Assembly (NCBI RefSeq): GCF_003600355.1
Contig: NZ_CP032416.1
Coordinates: forward strand, 1,694,183 to 1,758,182
DNA: 64,000 nucleotides
Reading direction: 5' to 3'
DNA from: Clostridium fermenticellae
GTDB taxonomy: Bacteria > Bacillota > Clostridia > Clostridiales > Clostridiaceae
Positions 18,270-27,290 of this stretch are shown here, one piece after another; position 1 is the first letter of the stretch; every line of letters begins with the position of its first letter. The notes under the pieces were generated by a model that was given only the letters and a program-made list of their open reading frames with translations, searched no databases and was not told the origin of the DNA. The translations under genes were made by a program, and so were the position numbers.

Positions 18270-18965
18270 TTATTCAATACCTGTCATTATACCTTCTATA
18301 CAAGAAAGCGGTAATCCTTCTTTTCTCATCGCATCTGCTGTTTTATTAGTATCATATTTAAATTCTATAAACTCAACTTTTATATTTTCGTTATTTATAT
18401 CAAGTATCAGGTATGTTCCATTTGGCCTTCCTATCTTAGGCTTTCCAATACTTCCATCATTCAGTAATAGTTTTTCTCCAAATATTTTCTTATATGGTAT
18501 ATGTGTGTGTCCACAAACTAACACATCTCCAAAAAAGTCTTTCATAACCTCATCTAGTTTTTCATAATCCTCATTTAAATACTCATTTATATCCCTGTAA
18601 CTCCCATGTGCAAAACATATTTCTTTCCTTCCATACTTTAGTGTCATTCTTTCAGGAAGTGATTTTAAATATTCTATATTCCTCTTTGTGAGTCTATCCG
18701 CTGTCCATGGCATGCAAAATTTATTTATTTCATTATCTCTTATATAATTAAATTTTCTTTCATAAACAGATGCATCATAATTTCCAAGTGTTACTAATAT
18801 TCTTTTTTCCCGTATAAAATCTACAACTTCATTTGGATAAGGACCATATCCTGTTAAATCCCCAAGGCATATTATATTATCCGCATTTCTCTCCAAAATA
18901 TCTAAATACGCGGTTTTAATCGCCTCTAAATTTCCATGAATATCTGATATAACTGCTATTCTCAT
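18270..18965 (-). CDS. Calcineurin-like metallophosphoesterase
   Basis: The 231-residue protein has every core metallophosphoesterase motif in order: SDIHGNLEA at the N-terminus, LGDLTGYGP, LGNYD, AHGS and CGHTHIPY. It resembles the YfcE/MJ0936 group of small cytosolic phosphodiesterases, but the substrate is unknown. GGAGG-like sequence precedes the ATG at 18965. It lies alone between a terminator and the M48 protease gene. Confidence 0.85.
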   Translation of the reverse strand: MRIAVISDIHGNLEAIKTAYLDILERNADNIICLGDLTGYGPYPNEVVDFIREKRILVTLGNYDASVYERKFNYIRDNEINKFCMPWTADRLTKRNIEYLKSLPERMTLKYGRKEICFAHGSYRDINEYLNEDYEKLDEVMKDFFGDVLVCGHTHIPYKKIFGEKLLLNDGSIGKPKIGRPNGTYLILDINNENIKVEFIEFKYDTNKTADAMRKEGLPLSCIEGIMTGIE

Positions 18966-19009
18966 CTTTTTCCTCCACTTTTGTTTATTATTTTATTCAT
19001 ATAAATGCA

Positions 19010-20311
19010 TCACATATCACTTTTTATATATTTCTTATAATTAAGTTCTTGCCCATTTTCCCATGGTTTATACATATTTTCAAATTCAACTCTTTCTTTA
19101 AAGGTTGGGTGATCATAATTCCATAGTTTATATATAATTCCCGGGGAAGGTAAAATCAAACTATTTTGATGCAGCTTTACAGTAGATGATACCGCCGCAT
19201 CATTATCTTTTGTAAGTTCTAATTCAAATACATCTGCTTCGTGCTCTACGTGTCTTGAATAACTGTTTATTGCGGGAGATATTATAAACATACATAAATT
19301 CAATAATATTATAATAAGAGGTAACGATGCCATATCATATATCTTATTGAATCCAAAATTAGAATTTCCTATTACAAAGAGAGCCGCCTTATTTACAAGA
19401 TAAAATATAAAAATTGACAGTACTCCTCCTAAAATTATTCCTTTCCATATATGGTTCATAACATAATGTCCCATCTCATGTGCCAAAATACAAAGGACTT
19501 CTCTATCTGTAAGCTTTTTAAGTGTAGTATCCCAAATAACTATCCTTTTGCTATTTAAAATTCCCGTCATATAAGCATTCATCTCATTTGTATCAATACT
19601 TTTATTAACTTCATATACATTACATTTTTCTATTCCAACTCTTTTTAGCTCAAAATTTATTTTATTTTCTAAAGTAACATCTTGTATTTTGCAGTATTTA
19701 TTAAATATTGGATCAATATACATTGGACTCACAAGTGTCACAAAAGCTATTATGGGTATCATAAGTATTCCAAGAACAAGCCACCATAGATTGGGAACTC
19801 TTCTCATAAGTGTATATACAAAATATATAAAAACTGATCCTACAATTACGGTTATTGCCAAATTTTCAATCAAATCTAAAATCCACTTTAATAAAGTTTG
19901 ATTTGATAAACCATATAAATGCTTTAACACAAATGATCCATAATAATCAAATGGCAGTTCAACAATTGTAGTTATACATTCATATATTAAAAAATATATA
20001 AAGAACGCCAAGAACACTACTCCTGTTCTTTTAAATGACAAGTCCCTTATGTAAGACGAAAATCCTGAGATCAAAAGCGCAAATGGTACTATAAAACTAA
20101 GTACAAGACCCAAAAGCCACTTATTTACTTGTGTTCTATGATATTCAAGAGCCTTTACTGTAGGTTTTTTAATTCCATTATCTATACTCTGATATGTATA
20201 ATCATTCATAAGTTTAGCATCATTCATATTTTCTGTTATCTTTACGCTAAATGCAAAGATAACAAATACAACTATAATAGAGCTTATTACAAATAAAAGT
20301 TTCTTTGACAT
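19010..20311 (-). CDS. M48 (Ste24-like) membrane metallopeptidase
   Basis: The 433-residue integral membrane protein has about seven hydrophobic segments and the zinc motif ILAHEMGHYVMNH; the third ligand glutamate lies in RHVEHEADVFEL. This is the arrangement of CAAX prenyl protease 1/Ste24, whose bacterial members act in membrane-protein quality control. The N-terminus is a signal-anchor (LLFVISSIIVVFVIFAFS). Start ATG at 20311 follows a G-poor site. Downstream of the sensor kinase but probably independent. Confidence 0.87.
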   Translation of the reverse strand: MSKKLLFVISSIIVVFVIFAFSVKITENMNDAKLMNDYTYQSIDNGIKKPTVKALEYHRTQVNKWLLGLVLSFIVPFALLISGFSSYIRDLSFKRTGVVFLAFFIYFLIYECITTIVELPFDYYGSFVLKHLYGLSNQTLLKWILDLIENLAITVIVGSVFIYFVYTLMRRVPNLWWLVLGILMIPIIAFVTLVSPMYIDPIFNKYCKIQDVTLENKINFELKRVGIEKCNVYEVNKSIDTNEMNAYMTGILNSKRIVIWDTTLKKLTDREVLCILAHEMGHYVMNHIWKGIILGGVLSIFIFYLVNKAALFVIGNSNFGFNKIYDMASLPLIIILLNLCMFIISPAINSYSRHVEHEADVFELELTKDNDAAVSSTVKLHQNSLILPSPGIIYKLWNYDHPTFKERVEFENMYKPWENGQELNYKKYIKSDM

Positions 20312-20388
20312 AAATGTACCCCCCCCTATCTAATATTATATATTTTAAATGATATAAATATTAATTTTATGTAAGGGTATTTTAAAAT

Positions 20389-21606
20389 TCAGGCCAATTT
20401 AAACACAACTTTAAAGGTAGCTCCTTCATTTGGCTTACTTGATACACTTATATCCCCATTAAGTTCATCAACTATTGTTTTTGCAATAGAAAGTCCAAGT
20501 CCAAAATGACCTTCTCCTTCTCTTTTAGCTCTTGATTTATCAACCTTATAGAATCTTTCAAATATTTTATCAAGATATTCCTCTTCTATACCTTCTCCTG
20601 TATCTGAAACTATTATGTTAATTTTGTTCTTAACTATATTCATATTTACTTTAATAGTCCCACCTTCTGGTGTATGTTTTATTGCATTATCAATCAAAAT
20701 CACCATAAGTTGATTTATTCTGCCTTCATTTCCATTGAATCTTATACCATTTAATACATTGTATTTAAGCTTTATACTATTCTGAATTGCAATCGGTTCA
20801 AATGCTGTCACTGACCTTATGATTACAGAACTCAAATCAAATTTTAAGCGCATAAGAGATTTTTTACCGGAGTCAGATCTTGCAAGAAAAAGTAAATCTT
20901 CTATCAATTTTGTCATTCTTTGAGTTTCTGTTTTTATATTATTAAGCCATTTTTCCTGACTGCCTACAGTTTCTTCATGATTATCTAAAACCAAATCCAG
21001 ATTTGTTCTAATAACTGAAAGTGGTGTTCTCAGTTCATGTGACGCATCCGCAACAAAAGCTTTCTGCTTTTCCCATACATTTATTATTGGTTTAAGTGCT
21101 ATATTTGACAATAACAAGCTTATTATAAATACAACTATAAGGCTTACTATGCACACAATTATTGATATTTTTATAAGGCTATTAAGAGCCCCATTATCAA
21201 ATGATTTATCCTGAAATACTATTGCAAATCCATAGTCTTTATGAATTCTAACATATCTAAGATTAAGATTGTTATATGTAATGCTGCCTCTCTTAAGATC
21301 GCTCTTTAATGCCCTGTCTTTAAGTGTTTTAAATTCATTATCTGTAAGTTTAAAATTACTTTCAATATATATTATGTTTTTTTTATTATCTGTCTTTATA
21401 ATAAAAACCATGGGATTAGGTCCCTTTTGTCCCCTCTCTCCTTCCTTTATATGTTCCATTTGCAGCGTTTTATCCATCATCATATACGCAGAATGGTCAA
21501 AACTGCTTTTCATAAGTACGTATATACCAGAAAATATAGTTAAAAGTAGAATACTAGTTAAAATCAAATTTATTAGTATGAGTTCTATTTTTAGTTTACG
21601 GAACAT
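20389..21606 (-). CDS. Sensor histidine kinase
   Basis: The 405-residue membrane kinase has two transmembrane segments (about 10-32 and 145-168) bounding a ~110-residue extracellular sensor. The phosphoacceptor H190 lies in DASHELRTPLS. The ATPase domain shows the N box LIDNAIKHT, the G1 box SDTGEGI and the G2 box GLGLSIAKT. It resembles CiaH-like kinases of Firmicutes. It lies 4 bp downstream of its response regulator and is surely co-transcribed. The signal is unknown. Confidence 0.92.
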   Translation of the reverse strand: MFRKLKIELILINLILTSILLLTIFSGIYVLMKSSFDHSAYMMMDKTLQMEHIKEGERGQKGPNPMVFIIKTDNKKNIIYIESNFKLTDNEFKTLKDRALKSDLKRGSITYNNLNLRYVRIHKDYGFAIVFQDKSFDNGALNSLIKISIIVCIVSLIVVFIISLLLSNIALKPIINVWEKQKAFVADASHELRTPLSVIRTNLDLVLDNHEETVGSQEKWLNNIKTETQRMTKLIEDLLFLARSDSGKKSLMRLKFDLSSVIIRSVTAFEPIAIQNSIKLKYNVLNGIRFNGNEGRINQLMVILIDNAIKHTPEGGTIKVNMNIVKNKINIIVSDTGEGIEEEYLDKIFERFYKVDKSRAKREGEGHFGLGLSIAKTIVDELNGDISVSSKPNEGATFKVVFKLA

Positions 21607-21610
21607 TATA

Positions 21611-22288
21611 TCAAACCTCTTTTAGACAATAGCCTACCCCTCTCACTGTCTCAATCTCAACATTACTACCTATTTTCCTGAGTTTCTTTCTTAAATAAGA
21701 AAAGTATACTTCGATATTATTGTTCATTTCTATATCGGAGTCAATCCCCCAAACTCTATCTAAAATTTGATCTTTCGTTATAACTTGATTCTTATTACGC
21801 GCTAAAAGTTCTAATAACTGTGATTCCTTTGCTGTTAATTTAATCTTATTTCCTTTGTACTCCATCTCCGTTTTAAGTGGATCAAACATCAATGATGATA
21901 ATTCTATATTTCCATCTTGTATAAAGTCAGTATGCCTTCTTGAAAGTGCCCTTATTCTTGCTAAAAGTTCTTTAGTGTCAAACGGTTTCACAAGATAATC
22001 ATCTGCTCCATTATCAAGTCCCTCAACTCTATTTTCAATAGTATCCATTGCTGTTAACATGATTACCGGTGTTTCAATTTTCCTCTTTCTTAAATTTTTT
22101 AAAATATCTATTCCATTTTTTTGAGGTAACATTCTGTCAAGAATTATGATGTCATATATTTTGCTTTGAGCCATTTCGTCACCTTCAATTCCATCATAAG
22201 CTGCGTCTACTGCATAATTATTCTTTTTAAGTATATATACAAGTGCATCGGAGAGCATAATTTCATCCTCTACTAAAAGTAATCTCAT
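21611..22288 (-). CDS. OmpR/PhoB-family response regulator
   Basis: The 225-residue protein has a receiver domain (acidic pair near residues 8-9, phosphoacceptor D51 in IILDRMLPQ, T in MLTAMD, K in YLVKPF) and a C-terminal winged helix with VWGIDSDIEMNNNIEVYFSYLR. GGAGGG precedes the ATG. It is the first gene of the two-component operon, and a TATAAT box lies about 65 bp upstream on the same strand. Confidence 0.93.
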   Translation of the reverse strand: MRLLLVEDEIMLSDALVYILKKNNYAVDAAYDGIEGDEMAQSKIYDIIILDRMLPQKNGIDILKNLRKRKIETPVIMLTAMDTIENRVEGLDNGADDYLVKPFDTKELLARIRALSRRHTDFIQDGNIELSSLMFDPLKTEMEYKGNKIKLTAKESQLLELLARNKNQVITKDQILDRVWGIDSDIEMNNNIEVYFSYLRKKLRKIGSNVEIETVRGVGYCLKEV

Positions 22289-22479
22289 GTATTTTCCCTC
22301 CTTCTATAGGGTTTAATTCGTACACCCAATGAATCTAATGCTTAATACATTATACAATACTATAAATGTAAAATAAAGAATTTATAACATTGATAAACGT
22401 TTCAAACGTAAACCCTGCCACTTTAATTTAGCTATAAAAATAGACATTCATCTCTGAACGCCTAAATATAAAAAAGAAA

Positions 22480-22956
22480 TCACATTTTAGATTCATCCTT
22501 GACAATTGCTATTTTTTTCTGACATCCAGGATATAATATGTTTCTTCTTAATGGTGAATTTAATATTATAGAAGTAACTACCTTGCCATAACCCATTAAC
22601 TCTTCCAATAACTCATTCATTTCATCTATATTGGCAGTTGATGCTTTCATAATATAATTCGCTTGTCCTGTTACCGCATGAATTTCTGTTATAGCTTCCT
22701 TTTCTGATACAATTTTTACAAATTTAGTATGAGGTATATTCAAATTACTTATTTCAATAAAAAAAACAATTTTTCTCCCTATTTTTTTGGGATTTACTAT
22801 AACAGTAAATCCTTCTATAATCCCTTTATCAACCATCTTTGTAATTCTTTCCTGTACACTAGGTCTGCTCAAATTAACTTTTTTTGATAAATCAGTTATA
22901 CTTATTCTAGAATTTTCTTGTAAAAGTATGATTAATTTTAAATCAATAGAATCCAT
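22480..22956 (-). CDS. Lrp/AsnC-family transcriptional regulator
   Basis: The 158-residue protein begins with an Lrp winged helix (MDSIDLKLIILLQENSRISI, then DLSKKVNLSRPSVQERI) followed by a RAM effector domain (EIHAVTGQANYIMKA, where the GxxDY-like ligand loop reads GQANY). It lies upstream of kynureninase and an MFS transporter in the same direction and is a good candidate to sense tryptophan or a related amino acid and control them. This is inference from context. Confidence 0.88.
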   Translation of the reverse strand: MDSIDLKLIILLQENSRISITDLSKKVNLSRPSVQERITKMVDKGIIEGFTVIVNPKKIGRKIVFFIEISNLNIPHTKFVKIVSEKEAITEIHAVTGQANYIMKASTANIDEMNELLEELMGYGKVVTSIILNSPLRRNILYPGCQKKIAIVKDESKM

Positions 22957-23134
22957 GCTTACTATCCTTTCATAATTTCATCTAAAAAAGTTTACTAAAT
23001 TATATCACAAACTTTATTCCATACACAACATCTACTTCAATTTTTTGTTAATTCATTAATCTCTATGTTCTTATATTTATAATAAGCTTTGTAAAAAAGC
23101 AGAGGTGCAGATATAATCCACACCCCACTTTTTA

Positions 23135-24421
23135 TTATACTACTACACTTCTTTCATTTGTAAAGTTTTCATATTCTTTATTTTCCATTATTTTTTCTGT
23201 TATTTCAATTAATTTATATACGTCTTCATAGGATGTATACAGAGCAATTGGTGCCAGTCGAATTACATTAGGTTCTCTAAAGTCAGGAATTACTCCATTG
23301 TTTTTAAGAGCACTATTTATTCTATAAGCATCGTCATGAATTAAGCAAACATGCCCTCCTCTTTTCTCATCCTCTCTTGGATTGCCCACTCTAAAACCGT
23401 ATTTTGATAATTTTTCATCTATTAGATACATTAGGTAAGCTGTAATTTGTAATGATTTCTTTCTTATCTTATCCATTCCTGCTTCTTTATACATATTTAA
23501 TGTTCCTTCTATAGGTGCCATAGATAATAGATTAGGAGTACCTGTTTGCCAGCCTTTGGCAGTTTTATCCTGATCGAACTCGTGATTTAATTGAAATTGA
23601 GTTTTATCGTTATTTCCAAACCATCCTGCTAAACCTGCATGCTTATTAAAATGTTTTTTGTTTATAAACAGACCAGCAGTTGCTCCAGGACCTCCCGATA
23701 AATATTTATAGTTGCACCATATTGCAAAATCCGGATCAATATCCTTAAAGTCATGGGATATCGCCCCTATTGAATGACATAAATCCCAGCCTATATATAT
23801 TCCTCTTTCTTTAGCAGCATTAGTTATTTTCTTCATATCTAACAATTGAGAACTTCTATATAATACGGATGGCAATAATACTAAAGCAACATCATCAGTC
23901 ATAGCGTCAATAACTGTATCTTCATCTATCATTACTCCATCTTTGCTTTTAACTACCTTCAGTGCATCTTCAACCTTTAGTCCTTTTAGTCGTATTTGAC
24001 TGTCTACAGCATATCTGTCAGTAGGAAAATTCAAGTCGTCAACCAATATTTTATATCTGTCTTTTGTTGGTTTATAAAATGTCGAAATTGCCTGATGTAC
24101 ATTCATAGTAGTACTACCTACAACAGCTATTTCATTAGCATCTGCATTCAATAAAGGCGCTATTTTTCCAGCCAAATACTCTGAATAATTCAGATATTTT
24201 CCATCCTCGGTACCCCATATATTGATTGCTTCCTTTTTCCATACATTCAACATATTTAATAGTGAATTTTCAGCATCTTTAGAGCATAATCCTAAAGAGT
24301 TGCCGTCCATAAAAATTTGGCCTTCCTTGACATAGAACCTATCTCTGAAACTTTTTAATTCATCTTCCTGATCCATTTTCTTAGCATAATCCAGAGTTAA
24401 TTCAAATTTTCTTTTTGACAT
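23135..24421 (-). CDS. kynU: Kynureninase
   Basis: It cleaves kynurenine to anthranilate and alanine with PLP. The 428-residue protein carries MDGNSLG (residues 38-44), the D213/H216 pair in IGWDLCHSIGA, the PLP lysine K239 in WCNYKYLSGGPGA, and GWQTGTPNLL, all hallmarks of the family. No tryptophan dioxygenase or kynurenine formamidase gene is in the window, as expected for an anaerobe, so kynurenine must come from outside. The MFS gene starts 11 bp upstream and may import it. Anthranilate could feed tryptophan synthesis. Confidence 0.93.
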   Translation of the reverse strand: MSKRKFELTLDYAKKMDQEDELKSFRDRFYVKEGQIFMDGNSLGLCSKDAENSLLNMLNVWKKEAINIWGTEDGKYLNYSEYLAGKIAPLLNADANEIAVVGSTTMNVHQAISTFYKPTKDRYKILVDDLNFPTDRYAVDSQIRLKGLKVEDALKVVKSKDGVMIDEDTVIDAMTDDVALVLLPSVLYRSSQLLDMKKITNAAKERGIYIGWDLCHSIGAISHDFKDIDPDFAIWCNYKYLSGGPGATAGLFINKKHFNKHAGLAGWFGNNDKTQFQLNHEFDQDKTAKGWQTGTPNLLSMAPIEGTLNMYKEAGMDKIRKKSLQITAYLMYLIDEKLSKYGFRVGNPREDEKRGGHVCLIHDDAYRINSALKNNGVIPDFREPNVIRLAPIALYTSYEDVYKLIEITEKIMENKEYENFTNERSVVV

Positions 24422-24432
24422 ATTATCTCCTC

Positions 24433-25632
24433 CTATTTTGTTTTTATTTTTTTTATTTCATACTTTAATACATAGTATAGTAAAGCTACTGTACCAGCTA
24501 AAGATGCAATAGCTAGTGTTGACATACTCAAATTCCAGCCCTTAACTTCCATTATTTGAGTTGTTATAGGCGGTCCTATAAAAGTACCTATATAATAAAA
24601 TAAATATAAAATTGACAAACTGTATCCTAATAACGCAGGTCTTTTTACCGTTCTTTGAAGGGTTATGTTTATAGATGTTGAATTCATGCTTAAAGCTGCT
24701 GATAATAAAAATACCTGAGCCAGCAATAAATTTTTTGTTATCCTTGTTACGAAAAAAGTAGCCAATACTGTTACTATATTTGACATAAACGCCAATGTTC
24801 CGGGTTTGCCCGTTTTATCAATTATAATTCCTGCTAATAATCCAAAAGGAATTCCAAACAGACCAAACAAACTGCTATAATAATTAGCCTTATCTGTATT
24901 CAAGAAATATATATCTTTAAATATATTTGGGTAAATGGCAAGAAAAGTGAATAATACCAAAGACATACAACCAATTGCAAAAGATAATATCCAAATATTT
25001 TTATCAGATGAAGCTTCCTTCAAAGTAGCATCACCTTCCTTGTCTGAATCATCCTTGACATCTTGAAAAAATAGCTTGTACAAAAATGTTATAATACCTG
25101 CGAGTATTGCTGTAATTACCCATACAGATTTTAATCCTAGACTTTCATAAATGGGTCTGTATATATTCATAGCTACCATAGATGCAAAAGCTGAAAAAGT
25201 TCCAAATATCCCTATGGCCGTCCCCTGTCCTCCATCTTTAAACCAGTCATTTATGAAAATAATACCCACAATGTTTATCATAGAAAAAGATACTCCTTCT
25301 ATAATTCTGCTTATGAGCAAAACTGCATATGAATTAGCAAATATTCCTATGAAATTGCCTAAGAATAAACAAAACATAACAAATACACTGACTCTCTTTG
25401 CACCAAATTTGCTTATTAATCCTCCAGCCGGTATGGCTAAAAATAATGCAGAAAACGTAAACACAGACATCAATAATGATGTTTGAGTAGCGCTTATCCC
25501 AAGATCCATAGATATTTCACTGGATATAGGAACTATTTTTAATTGGCTCATTGAAAGTACAACAGCTCCTAAATATAATACTATAAACTTAAACCACTTA
25601 TTATATTCCTTTGATTTGTCTCTTCTCAACAT
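24433..25632 (-). CDS. MFS transporter linked to kynureninase
   Basis: The 399-residue protein has about twelve hydrophobic segments and an A-motif-like loop GGLISKFGAKRVS between helices 2 and 3. It overlaps no gene but precedes kynU by 11 bp in the same transcript, with AGGAGG upstream of its ATG. Uptake of kynurenine, tryptophan or a relative is a reasonable inference, but export of anthranilate is equally possible. Confidence 0.85.
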   Translation of the reverse strand: MLRRDKSKEYNKWFKFIVLYLGAVVLSMSQLKIVPISSEISMDLGISATQTSLLMSVFTFSALFLAIPAGGLISKFGAKRVSVFVMFCLFLGNFIGIFANSYAVLLISRIIEGVSFSMINIVGIIFINDWFKDGGQGTAIGIFGTFSAFASMVAMNIYRPIYESLGLKSVWVITAILAGIITFLYKLFFQDVKDDSDKEGDATLKEASSDKNIWILSFAIGCMSLVLFTFLAIYPNIFKDIYFLNTDKANYYSSLFGLFGIPFGLLAGIIIDKTGKPGTLAFMSNIVTVLATFFVTRITKNLLLAQVFLLSAALSMNSTSINITLQRTVKRPALLGYSLSILYLFYYIGTFIGPPITTQIMEVKGWNLSMSTLAIASLAGTVALLYYVLKYEIKKIKTK

Positions 25633-25906
25633 ATATCACCATACACCTCCTCAAAATTTCTAATTATTTAATTATGCATTTATTATATTATTTACAAAGA
25701 GTTAATTATATAGAAAATAGTATTAAATAGCTAAAATTATATACTTTCTGAATTTTAAATCATATATTTTACTTCATTTTGAAAATACGTCTTTATTTCA
25801 TATATTGTTCAATTTTAATTTACAATTACCATTATTTTTTTAAGAAACTTTTAAGGTTAAACCTTCAAAATAATAACAAGTAAAACAAATAAATGAGGTG
25901 AAAGTA

Positions 25907-26857
25907 ATGCATGATAATATAATTTACTCTATAGTTGTTCCTCTATATAATGAAGAACTTGTAATTAATGAAAGCTATAAAAGATTAAAAGAAGTAATGA
26001 ATACTACCCACGAAAATTACGAAATCATATTTATAAATGATGGAAGTATAGATAAAACTCGCCAATTAACAGAAGAATTATGCTTAAATGATAAGAACTT
26101 GAAACTTATTAATTTTTCCAGAAATTTTGGTCATCAATGTGCAATAACTGCTGGAATGGAAAATGCATCTGGAGAAGCTATAATAGTTATCGACGCTGAC
26201 CTTCAAGATCCACCTGAGGTAATGCTCGAGATGATAAAAAAATGGAAACAGGGTTACGATGTTGTATATGGGAAAAGGGCTAAAAGAGAAGGTGAATCTT
26301 TTTTTAAAAAATTTACAGCCAGGTCCTTTTACAGATTACTAAAAAATGTGACTAGTATAGATATTCCAGTTGACACCGGTGATTTTAGACTTATAGACAG
26401 GAAGGTGTGTAATACACTAAACTCTCTTCCAGAAAGAAACAGATATGTCCGTGGGCTTGTAAGCTGGGTTGGATACAAACAAACCTTTGTTGAATTTGTA
26501 AGGCATGAAAGATTTGCAGGTGACAGTAAATATCCTCTTAAAAAAATGTTAAAGCTTGCTTTTGATGGTATAACGTCTTTTTCATATAAACCCCTTATTA
26601 TATCTAGTTACTTAGGAGGTATTTCACTTACAATAGGATTTATATCAATTATAGTAAATATAATAAATAATGTTTTGTCTAAAACAAATATACTTAATAT
26701 AGGATTTGCTATATCAATAGACTTTATAATGTTTGGCTTTCTATTAAGCTGTATGGGTATAATCGGGCAATATCTTGGAAGAATTTTCGATGAAAGCAAA
26801 GCAAGACCTAATTATATAATTGAAAATATAGTAACCAGCAGAAAGGATGATGATTAA
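25907..26857 (+). CDS. GT2 polyprenyl-phosphate glycosyltransferase
   Basis: The 316-residue protein has a GT-A domain with VVPLYNEE at the N-terminus, the metal-binding region VIDADLQDPPEV, and two C-terminal transmembrane helices, the arrangement of GtrB/CsbB/YkcC enzymes. These load a sugar from a nucleotide donor onto undecaprenyl phosphate at the inner face of the membrane. GAGGTG precedes the ATG at 25907. It is 2 bp from gtrA-like and part of a three-gene cassette. Confidence 0.88.
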   Translation: MHDNIIYSIVVPLYNEELVINESYKRLKEVMNTTHENYEIIFINDGSIDKTRQLTEELCLNDKNLKLINFSRNFGHQCAITAGMENASGEAIIVIDADLQDPPEVMLEMIKKWKQGYDVVYGKRAKREGESFFKKFTARSFYRLLKNVTSIDIPVDTGDFRLIDRKVCNTLNSLPERNRYVRGLVSWVGYKQTFVEFVRHERFAGDSKYPLKKMLKLAFDGITSFSYKPLIISSYLGGISLTIGFISIIVNIINNVLSKTNILNIGFAISIDFIMFGFLLSCMGIIGQYLGRIFDESKARPNYIIENIVTSRKDDD

Positions 26858-26859
26858 AC

Positions 26860-27279
26860 ATGGAACAGCTAATTAAAAGTATAGATTATATCTTTAATGG
26901 TAAACTCAAATTATTAACTAGATTTTCAACTACTGGTGTTATAAATACATTAATAGATTTCTTAGTTTTTACTATATGTAACAGCGTCTTTAATATATAT
27001 TATACAATAAGCCAGGTTATAGGTTACAGCTTTGGAGTTATAAACAGTTTTATATTTAATAAAAAATGGACATTTGAAAAAAACAGTTCAAATAAAAGAA
27101 TATCACATGAATTAACTCAGTTTATTGCTGTCAATCTAATTTCACTTATTATAACACTATTTTTAATAAAGTATTTAGTTAGTTATTTTAACTTAAATGT
27201 GTATGTAGCTAAAATAATCGTAACATTAATAGCGCAAGTTATAAATTTTATATTATATAAATTTTGGGTATTCAATTAG
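26860..27279 (+). CDS. GtrA-family membrane protein (putative glycolipid flippase)
   Basis: The 139-residue protein has four hydrophobic helices and the typical GtrA features RFSTTGVINTLIDF at the start and FIFNKKWTF in the middle. GtrA/GtcA proteins are thought to flip polyprenyl-phosphate sugars across the membrane. It lies between the GT2 enzyme and a GT39-type transferase, exactly the order of the CsbB-GtcA-YfhO type three-component glycosylation systems. Confidence 0.87.
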   Translation: MEQLIKSIDYIFNGKLKLLTRFSTTGVINTLIDFLVFTICNSVFNIYYTISQVIGYSFGVINSFIFNKKWTFEKNSSNKRISHELTQFIAVNLISLIITLFLIKYLVSYFNLNVYVAKIIVTLIAQVINFILYKFWVFN

Positions 27280-27290
27280 GGAGGAAAACT

